Source: Chrysomallon squamiferum (Eukaryota; Mollusca; Gastropoda; Neomphalida; Peltospiridae). Taken from it: a DNA stretch of 64,000 bases. Positions 13,301-24,772 of the stretch are shown here, in pieces; position 1 is the stretch's first letter; the number at the start of each line of letters is the position of its first letter. Made by a program: the position numbers and the translations under genes. A model generated the notes under the pieces. It had not been told where the DNA came from. It saw nothing but the letters and a program-made list of their open reading frames with translations, and searched no databases. The stretch spans positions 16,978,698-17,042,697 of the forward strand of contig CM022670.1 of assembly GCA_012295275.1 (NCBI GenBank), given 5' to 3'.

Positions 13301-15982
13301 ATATATATCCTGCTTGTAAGTAGTGAAATTAATTTGAGAATAACCATTAGTTTTCATAATTGAATTTATTATATCGGAGATGCCAATTATTGCAATTTGG
13401 ATGTTATGATTGGTATTTACCCAATGAGCCAGTGTATTAAACCATAACTTGCAACCTTAAAAGAATACCTACGTTCCTCATTTCTGTATTTACTATGTTC
13501 GTCAGAGTAAGAGGCAAAGTGAAATTTTCTTCTGAAGTGCAGTTATGTTATACTTGACTGAAAATAGAAATTCCATATTGATGCAAATGATACTGCAATA
13601 ATAACTTAGTAATATTTATTAGCAAGATTAGAAAAACTGATTGCTCTCAAGTTCATTTGCAAACTTTTAAATGAATCTTTTATTGATTTTCAAGTCAAGA
13701 AATAAATGTATAAGTAAATATAAAGTGGCTTGTTCCATGAAACAGTTGAGTGGTGGTGACTATTGAAATTCAGATAATACTTTATTTTTAAAACTTAATA
13801 CTTTTGTGCAACCCTTTTAGGCAGAGTTCATTAGACTGCACTATTGAGCATCAGTTTAAACCAGAGTAGAATTTTAGGAGTTTATCCTCTTATTACAAAA
13901 ACTGGCTCTGAAAAAATCATTACACTCATACTTCAGTAAAAGTTGGCATCTCTGCTGCATGTATGGTGACTGTTTTACATTTCTACTTTATTTTTACTTA
14001 ACCAATTTTATTAAATATTTTTGTTGTTTATCTAACATAATATTCAGTGTTTAAAGTAATCGTGTTTCAATTTTACTTAAAGAAGTTAGTTTTTTTAAAT
14101 GATATTGACAGTTGATTTTAAAATGTACATTTTTGTAGAGATTTGCGATACTGGAAATACATAGGTGTATCGATAAGTTTGCAAGATGGCATGACATTTA
14201 CCTTAATAACTAACTGCACATACTTCTGTGAAATACCATAAAAATATTTAAATATAAGAAACGAAAATAACCATATATCATCTGTATTATAATCCACAAC
14301 TGAATGATAGAATGTGTTTTGTTATCCAAAACTGATATACAACCTAGTGAACTTCATGACAGGATTTGGTTTTTACAGAATGATTAAATAGCATATAAAT
14401 TAAAGTTATAGACATCACACTTTTTCAAATATCATTTGAATTTTTACCAATGTTTTTTGGACTTTTTAAAACCATGCAGAGAGGGTGGCTTCTACAAAGA
14501 TCTGATGAAGTCATTAAGTTGTTACAAATGTTGAAAAGCTAGTGAAATGCTGAGATATTGGTAAATGATTCTTTATGGGAGTAAACAAAGGACAAACTGA
14601 TTTTTGACAAATTCTGATATTTTTGAAAAGGTGTTATGGAAAACTAAGTTTTACAGATTTGGAAGATTTTAGAGCTCTGGAAATCACTGCAAATAGTCCA
14701 CTTTTTATTATTTAGTTACTTTCATACTGAACAAATGTTGCTGACAACAGGAAGCTAAATGGAGAATGGAAACAAAAAATATAAAAGAAGAAAAATTAAC
14801 CCAGTAATTCACTCCATCTATGAAACCTCTCCATTACAAAAAAACAACAAACAAATAAAAAGCACAACTAAGCCTTCATCTAAATGTTTTCAGAATTTGG
14901 TATTACTTTGTTTTTGTAGCTTTGGAATATAGTCAAACTATGTATATTTGTCTACTATTACATTTTTTAATTTTAATTTTTAAGATTTCCTTTCAATAAC
15001 TCACTATTTTTGCTAACAATTTTTGTTAATCGTTTGCAGGTTCAGTTGAACTTACTACCAAACCATCAGTTGAGGTGCAGACATCTGGGCACATCAAAGT
15101 TGAAGTGACATCTGCTCATGGTGGCTATTCTATTGATTCATCAAATCAATCTGTAACACTTAATTCTGGAAAACCTGAACAAAAAGAAAGCCAGAATATT
15201 GGACATATTGCAGGAATTGTCATCGGACTGCTTGTCATAACTACTATAATAATTTCAATTGTAAGTTTGTGTGTATATATATATCTCTATATATGGATAT
15301 ATTAAGCTGAAAGCAAATACTATAAGATTAAAAATATTTTCAGTTAATTGTATGACATTAAAATCAAATTTTCCAAAATAATTTTAAGGCTATCAGGCCC
15401 CGAAATCTGATACATTTAGTTTTAAAGACAGTGGCAACAAATATAATTGTATCAAACATGTAACTGTCCAGCACATTCAGGGTTAACTGTCATTTAATTT
15501 TTGTTTAAGCACAAATGCCTAAGATTATGGGAGATGAGTTTCTGTAAATTAGTGTCAGTTTAAATTATTTTATTTCAGGTCTGCTTCTTCTTCTATAGAA
15601 GATATAGAGGTAGAAACGGAAAAAGCATGAACTTTGATAATCCTGTTTATCGGAAAACAACAACAGATGAACAGTTCATAATTGAGAAAAATAAAGCATT
15701 GCCTCCAGTAAGTTGCAGTTTTTAGGTTTCATTGCTAATCACCATAAAGAGTATTCTCGAGTATTTTCTCTTTTGTATTTGAAATTTCATGCAAATGTAA
15801 GTGTGAGTATATGTATTTTTGTTTCGTTCTTTTAAACAGATAATTTCATATGTTACTTTTGTCTAATATGTATATTTTAATGTTGATGAATTTTAGCTCC
15901 TTGATAAAAACTGAAAATATTCATAAAATGTCATTTTCTTCTTCTTCCTCAGAGTTTGCAGCCACTTACACAGACAGTTTGA
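1226..15982 (+). CDS. VLDLR: VLDL/lipophorin-receptor-type LDLR family protein, complete
   Basis: Single-pass endocytic receptor expected to bind lipoproteins at the cell surface and carry them in through clathrin pits. Exons: 1226-1307, 1490-1609, 3182-3307, 3811-3927, 4246-4365, 4910-5164, 5398-5517, 5848-5988, 8109-8363, 8551-8731, 9841-10062, 10293-10426, 10679-10818, 11456-11609, 11938-12081, 13002-13100, 15040-15260, 15579-15707, 15953-15982. All have GT/AG borders and matching phases and sum to 930 codons including the stop, with no frame break. The protein (929 residues) begins with a hydrophobic signal peptide. It then has eight LDL-A repeats (about 28-360), two EGFs (361-445), a YWTD propeller (446-722), a third EGF (723-770), a glycosylation-rich stalk, a membrane helix (about 857-883) and a tail with FDNPVY at 896-901. 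Eight LDL-A repeats in one cluster match VLDLR/ApoER2/insect LpR rather than LDLR (seven) or insect vitellogenin receptors (two clusters). The vertebrate subtype cannot be assigned. Confidence 0.95.
1490..5988 (+). CDS. VLDLR: Receptor exons 2-8: eight LDL-A ligand-binding repeats
   Basis: Seven phase 1-1 exons each encode complete six-cysteine LDL-A modules; exon 6 (4910-5164) carries two. Repeats 1-7 end in the acidic calcium-binding box (for example [36 protein letters not shown]). Repeat 8 (5848-5988) is more divergent, with [11 protein letters not shown] in place of the SDE box, so its calcium coordination may be weaker. The largest introns here are 1610-3181 and 5989-8108. Confidence 0.95.
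1862..2062. promoter_or_regulatory. CpG-containing island with CRE-like element in receptor intron 2
   Basis: This roughly 200-base block is visibly richer in G, C and CpG than the surrounding intron. It contains the palindrome TGACGTCA at 2006-2013, followed at once by TGGGTCA (2015-2021, a nuclear-receptor half-site-like word), and an inverted CCAAT near 1921. It could be an intronic enhancer or promoter, or an old transposon insertion. Low confidence. Confidence 0.25.
6447..6461 (+). CDS. Candidate 15-nt microexon of the receptor
   Basis: Within the intron between LDL-A 8 and EGF-A, a long pyrimidine tract (TTTTTCTCTCTCTTCACTTT onward) runs into AAAG, then 15 bases, then GTATGT. The piece is phase 1 to phase 1, so inclusion adds five residues (Thr-Asn-Pro-Asp-Asn, changing the next junction residue from Thr to Ala) without shifting the frame. 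It would lengthen the hinge between ligand-binding and EGF regions. Prediction from splice signals only. Confidence 0.45.
7551..7992. repeat. Direct tandem duplication of about 220 bases
   Basis: Copies at about 7551-7770 and 7771-7992 share long near-identical stretches (for example TTCTGCTTTTTCATTAGTAT). The duplication lies inside a receptor intron and contains no exon. Confidence 0.85.
8109..8363 (+). CDS. VLDLR: Receptor exon 9: EGF-A and EGF-B
   Basis: One phase 1-1 exon encodes two EGF modules. The second begins DINEC, the calcium-binding EGF consensus. EGF-A/B followed directly by the propeller is the classic LDLR core order. Confidence 0.95.
8551..11609 (+). CDS. VLDLR: Receptor exons 10-14: six-bladed YWTD beta-propeller
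   Basis: Exons 8551-8731, 9841-10062, 10293-10426, 10679-10818 and 11456-11609 encode about 277 residues carrying LFWTD, IYWTD, MYWTD, LYWID and LYWTD. In the family this propeller drives ligand release in acidic endosomes. The introns, including 8732-9840 and 10819-11455, show no other gene. Confidence 0.95.
11938..12081 (+). CDS. VLDLR: Receptor exon 15: EGF-C
   Basis: Phase 1-1 exon with a six-cysteine EGF ([14 protein letters not shown], then CECPDGY) that closes the propeller, as in all LDLR-core receptors. Confidence 0.93.
13002..13100 (+). CDS. VLDLR: Receptor exon 16: Ser/Thr/Asn-rich stalk
   Basis: A 99-base phase 1-1 exon rich in Thr, Ser and Asn with several N-glycosylation sequons (NTT, NSS). 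It sits where vertebrate VLDLR has the O-linked sugar exon that is alternatively spliced. Because it is phase-symmetric it can be skipped without a frameshift. Confidence 0.85.
15040..15982 (+). CDS. VLDLR: Receptor exons 17-19: juxtamembrane, membrane helix, NPVY tail
   Basis: Exon 17 (15040-15260) ends in a hydrophobic helix ([16 protein letters not shown]). Exon 18 (15579-15707) continues [10 protein letters not shown] and carries FDNPVY, the AP-2/Dab/ARH-binding internalisation signal. Exon 19 (15953-15982) adds nine residues ending TQTV and a TGA. The terminal Thr-x-Val fits a class I PDZ ligand. Confidence 0.93.
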
Positions 15983-16257
15983 TAGACCAGACTCTGCCTT
16001 AACAGAACAACAACTTTATTCTATTGTGTTGATTAGTTTTCAAGTGAGTGTGATCATCATCTGTTAATACAGCACCTGCTATAGCTTGGTGTCCTGCTTG
16101 CTTGAATTCTGTTCTAAATGGAAGAGATTTGGATTTATCATCACAAATGACACTCTGCATTTTATTCCATTTTCTGTGCCAATTGAGTGTCCTGGTTATA
16201 CTCTCTTGAGATCCTGATCTTCACTGGTTGTGTGACTGGTTTATTTTCTCTTTTGGT

Positions 16258-16330
16258 GTATGTATGTATGTATGTATGTATGTATGTATGTATGTATATA
16301 TATATATGTATGTATATATATATATATATA

Positions 16331-16385
<55 letters not shown>

Positions 16386-16418
16386 ATATATGTATATATA
16401 TGTATGTATGTATGTATT
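16258..16418. repeat. (TGTA)n/(TA)n compound microsatellite
   Basis: Tetranucleotide TGTA repeats pass into long TA runs and back. Tyr/Ile/Val-rich open frames across it are artefacts. Confidence 0.95.
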
Positions 16419-16688
16419 ATTTTTATTTTTTTTCTTTCTAGTTTTACAAGTGAGTCTGCATGGGTTCTTTTTTCAAGAAGATAATCATTTCTTTTTAAAA
16501 TTATTTTTGTTCAGAAGTACTTGTGTTTGAATGATTGAATGTTAGTGTATGTTTGATGAGAAACAAAGTTATTATTTTTCCAAATATTTGGATAACGTGA
16601 CAATAATAATGTTGAAGATTGTTTAAGTGTAAGTGTGTGTATATGTATATCTCTGTGTAATGGAGTAGATGAGGCTGTTTTCATATGG

Positions 16689-16690
<2 letters not shown>

Positions 16691-16723
<33 letters not shown>
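16691..16723. repeat. Poly(T) run of about 33
   Basis: Uninterrupted T homopolymer in the receptor 3' UTR region. On the other strand it could be the A-tail of a retroposed sequence, but no element body is recognisable. Confidence 0.9.
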
Positions 16724-16727
<4 letters not shown>

Positions 16728-18780
16728 GAACTGTACACTATTTTCATTTGTGGCATATGTTTAAGCAGTTTGTTTATAAATATGTATAGTACTGAATATT
16801 GTGGTTCCTTTCCATAATTAGTGCAGAAATGTGATACTTATTTATATAGTCCAATATTGAACCTTAAATGAAATGATTAATACAAAAATAAATTAATAAA
16901 ATAAAATGTATATACTACTGGTATAGCAGCAAGTAGTTTAGAAGTGCTTTCGTAACTTGGAAGTACTGTGTGCATGTGTGTTGGTGCATCTGAGAAAAAT
17001 TTGGTCCAGTGTTTTTTTTTGAAATGCACCTTCTGATTGTTGATTACATTAACAAAGAGTAATGAATAGAAGAGGATAAAGAAGATGGTGGTGCATCCCA
17101 GCACGGCTTGCGCTGGCCACATGTTCTTGTGTTAACATCAGACTGGCAACATCCTTGAAGTCTTTCACTTGATATGATAGGGAAAACTGGTTTTGACAGA
17201 TTAATATATTTAAAAATGTATTATAACATTTTGTATACTTTTGCAAATGGGTTGTCTGTTGTAGTCTACTTGCTCAAATTTAATATAAGATGCACTTTTT
17301 CAGTTATTAAAAAAACAATAAATGAAATAAGTCAGTAATAAACAGAAAAATCTTGGCAAACCACAAAAACAATTAAAATGAGTGTATTCATTTTTCAGAT
17401 CTGAGCTGCAGTTATCTATATATTTTCTAAGTAATGTACAATAATACATAATGTTAGGTTTGTAAAATCTTAATAAAACTAATTTTTTATTTTTATTTAT
17501 TTATTTTTTTTCTCCCCTTCAGAAGTGATAGATCTGGTAACTTACATAATGACTAGAGAAAATGTAAAATGTAATGGAAAGATTTTTTTTCTTTTTTTTT
17601 TCTTTCTCCGTAAGTCAACATAAAAAGAAGCTTTGCATGTGTCATCGGGTAACGTTTTGGTTTTAAAACAAAATGTTTTATCCAATCTTGTTTCTGTTAA
17701 ATAACTTGGTGTAAAATTTCCATCGTTTTAAAATGATATTTAAGTACTGTATTGTTTTCTGATGAATTTGTAGGTAATGTAAGATTTTTAATCATTTCAA
17801 CCAATTATGACACCAGATTCTATGAAATATTTTTATTTTGTGTACATTGTTTTGTAACTAAGTGCAGCTTCTGTAAATAATTGTGAGTTACTGTTTAGTA
17901 TTTACAAAATGTAAATAAGGTAAGTGTTGTATGTGCTTAATGCAGTTGTTATTTACAAATTGTACATGATATAAAAGAATGTATTAAATTTTGTGCACTA
18001 TAAATTATTGTATGAGAAAGTAATTTGTTACAATGCCTGAATGGTTTTAACAAAATCAACAAATATTTTAAAATCAGTATTTATGTTTACAGTTTTCATA
18101 TTTTAATTCATAGCTTACATCAAAGAAATAAGTAGCATTAACTGTCGGCTCGGAATTAGCATTGCTTGGCACAGAACATTACAACCTAAACTTAGGTTGT
18201 GGGTGTGTTGTGTGTGTGTGTGTGTTTTACATGAAAATGTACAGTAAATATTTCATGATAAAAGCAATTTTTGGACAATAGTGCTATAGCTTAAAGCTAA
18301 TTATTTTGAAACTGGATTTTATCAACATAAAGAAATTGTTTTCCTATTTAATATGAATGAATTTGTATATGTGTGTGTGCGTGTAAGTATAATGAAATAA
18401 TGGGGTGGGGGGTGTTCCTCACTGATGTGCAGCTGAACTTGTAACAGTAATTTTGTGTGCTGAGTATTTAGAATCTCAAAACTGTTATGAGCAATTAGTG
18501 CTATCTGATGTACATTTTAGATTCTTTATTTTGTTTTATTTTTAGTGCATGTAACAGCTGACTTGGTTATTTATTTTATTTATACAATTGTAATAGAATT
18601 TGATTTGTAGGAAATCTGATATTGCTTCATACAGCTGTGTATTTATATATTTCAGATTTGTTATTTATTGATGTTGATAACATATTTAAATTGTGTCCAA
18701 GTAAATCTGTTAGGCTTTGTTGTTACATTAAATGTAAACAAAAAAAGAAGAAAAAACAGAAAAAGAAAAAGTGAATTGTT

Positions 18781-20881
18781 TGTCTACTACCTCTTTATAT
18801 TTTCTGTCCAGATTAGATTCTTCAGATAATAATAATAATGAAACGTCTAATAATCAGGTAACCAGTGCAACCCTCAGGACATTGTTAACATCTTGTAAAT
18901 GATCTGATAGATATAGCAAGTAAAATATAATCTCCACATAGCAGTTATACTCGTAATGTAACACTTTCCCTCATTCCATTTAGTTGCTAAATCTTTTGCA
19001 TGCTTTGTTTGTCAAGCTATAGTAACCGTAAGTTTTTATGCCTTGAATTCGTTTTAGTAAAGTTTTTGTTTAACTCTTGATACCCACCATAACTATCCAG
19101 GTATTTGGAGATATATCGGTGTGGGTATGATGCATTCCTTGGCAAAGCAAAACTTTTTTTTTTTTTTTTTTTAATGTTCAGTAATATTAATTCCACAGTC
19201 TTACAAAATATTTCATAATTTTCTTTTAAACCTTAGTGTCGTTACAGATATATCTCACTGGATGCGATTATAGTTGTTTGTATCACGTGAAAAACGTTGT
19301 TTGTGTAAAGTTGACAGGTTTGTGTGCTTTTTTTGTTTGTTGTATAAACTTCGAAAAAAAAAACAGAAAAAAAAAACCTTGCACGTTTGTAGATTTTGAA
19401 TACAAGTTGTAAATGTTTGCAAATAAATGTGACAATTATTAAAATTCTTTGTTTTCATTTTTGTATCTACTAGTATTAATACTACTGGTAAAAGCCATAA
19501 AAATAGAAACAAATACATGAAGTATTATGCACTGAAAAGGATAAATGTCAGTAAAGAACTACAATCATACAGCACACAGTTGCCCAAAGTGACTTGGGGA
19601 GTAAAATTTTAAATGAAAACAAAAGAAAATGGGGTTTTTAACTTTGCAGTCGGTAAGCGAGCACGTGATAAAAACGCTAAAAAAATACCCCACGAGTCTT
19701 AATGTCTATGATCGCTCCGTGCTTAAATGTATAGTCAAAAACTAAGTGGCACAGAAAACGTCGAAAGAAGTCACGTGGAATACATCGATCGACATTCATC
19801 TTGGAAGGCCTGGATCGGTTGGTTGCTCAATTGTGGTCATTTTTGAACTCGGAGGTGTTTCATGGAATCATATTTATGGACCATGCAGGCCACAGAACCT
19901 GATTTATGCTAATCTACCTTATGAAGCTTAAAGGCTCGCGGATGCAACAATCGTCTTTTGTACCTTCTTTTTCGTGTTCATTTCGCGATACTTCTTTCGT
20001 CTGTTTTTTGCATCTATTTATTCTTCAGTTGTAATGTTAAGTCTTAAAACTAGTTCTTGGTACTTATCTTATTCTTTTTTTTACCGATTTCTTTACATAT
20101 TTATATATTTTAATGTTTTGGCTTTTCGTCATCATTATTTGGAATAACAAATATATGATCTACAGCAATATCGTTAATGCACGTTTTCTAAAAAGAACTA
20201 TATATGACAATATTGTTAAGTGACTTCTTCAGCAACAAAAATAGTATATATGGCAATATGGTTAAGTTTTTGTCAACAAAATGTAAGTCGATCAACATCA
20301 CTGAAAATATACAAAATTACAATGAAAGGAACGTTATATTTTGTTATTTAATTAAAAAGGAAAAAGAAAGATGCCTAATCCACTGATGGAAACAATTAAT
20401 CGCAAAAGCTAAAACAGTTGCACTGCTACGGTATAACGGAGAACAGTTCTTAACTAACTAACGGAGGCCATTGTCATTTATTTTGGGATCATTTAAATAC
20501 AAAGGGAAAAATTATAAATGTGAAAATAGTAAATACAAATAAAATGAAACATATAAGACCAACAATGCAAAAATACTATGATCTGAGTCAAATTTTCGAG
20601 AATCTGATTTATTTTCACAACCAAAAGAAGCGGCCAGGACGGAAAGTAATTCAGTTCAGGAATCTCGAGGGTGTGTCATATGGGTATGTCTCATGTATAT
20701 CTGTGGAAATGTGCTAACCTTCTGTTTAAGGTATGCAATGCAAGTTCAGCAGCTACGGCTTCTGTCCCTTTCACTGTTCTGCAGCGGCCATAGTAACTGC
20801 ATCCTTCGGACTTTCTGTTACCTACCCATTTTCCATAGTGTTTGTAACAAAAATGTCTGATATTCATTACCAGAAATGTAG

Positions 20882-20912
<31 letters not shown>

Positions 20913-21058
20913 CAGTTATATTGATGAAAGGATTTGAAGCCGAGCTTGCTCCGAGCGCCTGCCACCCTAGGGTCGTACCTGTGTTCAGGACATGAACGAG
21001 AACATATATGAGAAAGCATCAGTTTATAACAATTTATACAGTCACAAACACGTATGAT
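18781..21058. other. Intergenic DNA between convergent receptor and lectin genes
   Basis: No gene recognised. A (GT)n run lies at 20886-20912. The portion 19640-19960 is somewhat richer in G, C and CpG and carries a 61-codon open frame without family resemblance; it may be a transposon remnant. Confidence 0.5.
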
Positions 21059-22116
21059 TTAGTATACAGGCCACCTGGGACTTTTTTCACAGATGTAATA
21101 TTCACTTCTGTCACAGTGTATATTATGCCAGCTGAAGTAATGATCTCTGTGCATCCCGAAACATAATTCTTCTTCTTTGTCGGGTTCAGGGTTAAAGGGA
21201 TGTGTGGATTTATCCCAGTCATTAAAAATTCCAACAGGCAAAGCTTTCCGATCCAGCCACTGGAAGGCATATCCTCCAGTAAAAGCATGACCACCCAAGT
21301 AATAAATACGACCTGAAATTTTATTATTTTTGTTTTGTAAAATGCTTTTCTTTCTTACATTTCTTTCCTTGATATTTTTGTTTACTTATATATTTATCAT
21401 CATTTTAATATTGATCATTATATCATCGTCGTCATTGTTATTATTATCAGTAATATTATTGTTAAATACTGAATTAAATTTTAAAAATTAAAAACGTAGA
21501 ATAAACTTAAAGACTGCAAATGATGGTAATAATATGCGGTGTAGCTGGGGGAAAGCTGCTTAAAATTAAACTCATTTGTTCAGAACACTGCACGTACCAC
21601 TTGTTTTACCCAGCGATTTCAGACCAGATTTTAAAAATTTTAAGTTTTTGTATGCTGTCCACAATGGCAAGATCCGCTCCAAGTGTTCGACACATTTCCT
21701 AATAAAAACAAATGTACTCACGTTGTTAATTCATTAATTAATATTACTACGATGTTGTTTTAAATTTTTACATATTTAATTTAATTTAATTTTTATTTTC
21801 AAATTAAATTTTTAAATTTTATTTTATATTTTTTTCTTTCTTAAATTAATAAAAAGTTATTTCATAGTTTACATTAAGCAATAACGTAGGAATAATTTTC
21901 ATTCATTTAATCAACATAATAAAGTAATAATATATGTAATTTTCTAAGAAGTGAGCACTGGAAGATGTCTAAGAACTGCTAATGAAATGTGTATTTCTAC
22001 ATTTGACAGACTAATCTACGTTCTACTTACTCGTGCCTGAAACCAGTTCCCCGCCTTAGTGGACGAGTAGTAGTAACAAAATTTATCAAGTGCCACAAAT
22101 TCTGAAGGACATTCAA
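21059..22116 (-). CDS. C-type lectin domain exons
   Basis: Three exons give a long-form CTLD: ECPSEF and FCYYY, MCRTLGADLA, GGHAF, then EELCF, IHCD and YICEK, so six cysteines are present. The calcium/sugar site appears as Glu-Pro-Asp and a Trp-His-Asn in place of Trp-Asn-Asp, so ligand specificity is uncertain. A stop follows shortly after the last cysteine. Confidence 0.85.
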
Positions 22117-24028
22117 CTGAAATGAACATTTTTATTAGAATTAATTTGTATTTTAGGTATACTGAAAAATAAATCTCACAAAATTGCTTTAACACTTAAA
22201 ATACAGGTTGAAGATCCCTTGTCCGAAATACTTTGCGCAGGAAGTGTTTTGAATTTTGGAATGTTTCGGATACTTCCGTTTGTATTTTATATGCAGCTTA
22301 TACACATAGCCTGTTGGATAATTTTATATATTTTAAAATAATTTCGTTCATGGAATAAAATTTGAACGTGCTAAACCATCTGAAAACTGTAAGATATCAA
22401 CATTTCGATTACTCGGACTTGGAACTTTCCGGATTTCCGGATTTCGGATACGATATCCTCAGTCAGTAACAAACGTTTTAAACGTCATTGCAAATTCCAA
22501 TCATAGTAAACGTGTACTAAATAATGATCCAACAACAACAAATATTAATTTTATTCCTAATAACTTCCAAACTAAACACTCATGTCAAAACTCTACTTTG
22601 GCTAACAGTTAAGACGTTGGCAATACCAAAATTCTTACCCACCACTTTTCAAAATGACTTCTGTGTGACTTATCATTTGATATATTTGTAAGGGAATGCA
22701 AACGTTCGTTAACTTACAAAATTCTTCTCCATTCACTATAACTTCACAAAGCATCAAAGCATCACAGTGAGTTTTAAATCGCTTTACGATTTTCAAATAA
22801 CGACCTTTCGTTGGACGTTTGCACACAAATGTTGTGTCTTTGCCCGAAGGTATAGGGTTAGGACCTTGTTCTGCACACAACACTGGAACTTCACCACTCG
22901 AGGGGTGAGTTTCATATATATTGATTTTAAAGCTTCTCATTCGACCACCTATATATATAAAAATTAATGTAAAAATTAAACATGAAATGAGAGCATAAGA
23001 AGCAATGCGAGAGACAGAGAAGAAATAAGATATACATTTATTCGCATTTAATAAACAATCCTATAAATAGCATCAAGTAAATATTTTATGTTAAGGCTGA
23101 GCATCATTTTTTTTTCTTTTTTTTTTTTTCATTTTTTAAATCATTTAATATGTTTCTTTTTAATATATATATTTTACCGAATAGTGTGTCTTAAATATGC
23201 TACAGCCATCCAGAGATTTAACTAAACGATATTTATAATAATTCGTGGACAAAAAAAAAGAGCGAGAATAAAACATCTTTACTCTGAGCATCTTTCTACT
23301 TTGGATTTAAAATGTAAGCCTGAGTTTCTTAAATATATTTTTGCTTAAAAACGTACTTACTTGCGCCGTTTTGATTGGCTATTGTCACCGAACTGATTAC
23401 AAACATCTCCCCTAGATCCACCATCCACCACGGCGATTTATCTCCGCAAGAAGTGTGCGCGCAACTTCCTCTAGTGAAATCCTTCTCGGGATTTCCGTCT
23501 ACCGCTTTACTTGCGACGCTGTCTCCGTACAGTGAACTCTGAGTTGCTGGTTTTCCAACGGCTACGTTATACAGAGCTACAAATGTAATGTTATATTTTC
23601 AGTAATAATGTGCTGTCGATATATATATATATATATATTTATATATCAATGTATTGTTCAAACATAAAGTAAATAAAGTTTTGCTTTACGTTTAAACATT
23701 GATGATATCTGAAATGTTTAAAGTTGAAATCTGTTTGACTAAAATAAATATTGCTTTTGGTAGTAATAAAAAATAATAATAATAATAACAATTCGGGAAT
23801 AGGATGAGTCTATAAGATATCTTCTTCCCTTTTTCAATAATTAAGTTTAATTGTATTTCATATATAAAAAACGACTCGGGGGGGGGGAAACAAATGCCCC
23901 AACAGAGGTATTCTGAGTGAAAAATTTTATTAAAATTTTTACTTCTTTTACGTATCAAACATGAAAAACAAATGTTTACCTTTTGTTGTTGGAATTAATG
24001 TAACCACGTATAGAATGAATCGAAACAT
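21059..24028 (-). CDS. Secreted F-type lectin / C-type lectin fusion protein
   Basis: Probable secreted or haemolymph sugar-binding protein. Exons in transcript order: 24028-23980, 23576-23361, 22948-22718, 22116-22031, 21698-21610, 21312-21059 (stop 21061-21059). The start codon opens a hydrophobic signal peptide (MFRFILYVVTLIPTTK). A fucolectin/tachylectin-4/pentraxin-type domain spans the next two exons and a six-cysteine C-type lectin domain fills the last three. Junctions agree in phase except between 21610 (phase 2) and 21312 (needs phase 1). One surplus base near the GGG at 21296-21294 would restore a continuous frame of about 307 residues. A missed small exon is an alternative, but I could not find one in 21313-21609. 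Confidence 0.85.
22203..22465. mobile_element. Degenerate TTCGGAT-rich DNA-transposon-like repeat
   Basis: Starts ACAGGTTGAAGATCCCTTGT, contains several TTTCGGAT/TTTCCGGAT words and TTATACACATAGCCT, and ends with a degraded inverted copy of its start (GGATACGATATCCTCAGTC). From memory this resembles a short non-autonomous DNA transposon family common in vertebrate genomes. It lies in a lectin intron. Confidence 0.45.
22718..23576 (-). CDS. F-type lectin (FTP) domain exons
   Basis: Exon 23576-23361 reads NVAVGKPATQSS, AVDGN, SCAHTSC, PWWMVDLGE and VTIAN, the hallmark string of fucolectin-type domains. Exon 22948-22718 continues with the second half, ending CEVIVNGEEF. The usual Arg-Gly-Asp-Cys fucose-binding stretch after VTIxN is replaced by Gln-Asn-Gly-Ala, so canonical fucose binding may be lost while the jelly-roll fold is kept. 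Confidence 0.85.
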
Positions 24029-24244
24029 CTGTAAACTGACATATATAAAGGTCAGTAGAAAAGGAAGTAGTACTTCTAGTAGTAGTAGGTTTAGTAAAGC
24101 AGTAATAGTAGTAGAAGCCGATGAACAATGACGATGATTAATTGATACTACACCTTTTTAAAATATTAAAAAAAAAAATGAGATAAAAAAAAAAGAAAAG
24201 AAAAAAGAAACGAAACAAAACAAAAATTATTATTATTATTATTA

Positions 24245-24276
<32 letters not shown>

Positions 24277-24698
24277 GAATTAACGACTCCATTAATTAAA
24301 TATATTTCCAATTTATTCAAATTTCTAAGCTGATAAAGTGTCTTTTTACATTATTTTTTATGGATATAAGATGCCATGGATGGCATGCTTAAAGAAAAAA
24401 CCCATTATATATTCAACTATTTATAAACTATACTAGTGATATTTTATAAGTATTAAATTCGTGGTAAAATGCCATATATATATGACACATTACCATATAT
24501 ATATGTAGACACACACACACACACACACGCACACATATATAAAGACATGTATTTAATATACCTATGGTGCTCCGAATAAAACTGATGATAATAAAATGCT
24601 TTATACTCTTCTTCCAATTATATTATTTTAACATAACTCATAAAAGAATCAGACAATAAAATAATATGTTTAAAAAATACTAATAAAAAAATAAAAGG

Positions 24699-24772
<74 letters not shown>

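Larger units (their letters stand above)
15983..18780 (+). other. Long 3' UTR of the receptor gene (extent uncertain)
   Basis: No coding signal follows the stop. The stretch has several AATAAA words (for example 17317-17322 and 17472-17477), two Pumilio-type TGTAAATA words (17872-17879, 17910-17917) and AU-rich tracts. The true poly(A) site cannot be chosen from sequence; 18780 is the approximate end of the UTR-like A/T-rich text. Confidence 0.45.

Noticed and set aside
1226-15982. Identification of the receptor as a vitellogenin receptor
   Set aside because: Those have two LDL-A clusters and two propellers; this gene has one cluster of eight and one propeller.
16187-16530. Overlapping open frames rich in Tyr, Ile, Val, Met
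   Set aside because: They are translations of a TGTA/TA microsatellite in the receptor 3' region and have no complexity beyond the repeat.
19746-19931. 61-codon open frame between receptor and lectin genes
   Set aside because: No recognisable domain, no splice context, no upstream promoter signal; perhaps a transposon fragment.
21034-21294. Alternative - strand frame over the last lectin exon
   Set aside because: It is an out-of-frame shadow of the C-type lectin exon; the six-cysteine CTLD pattern is in the other frame.
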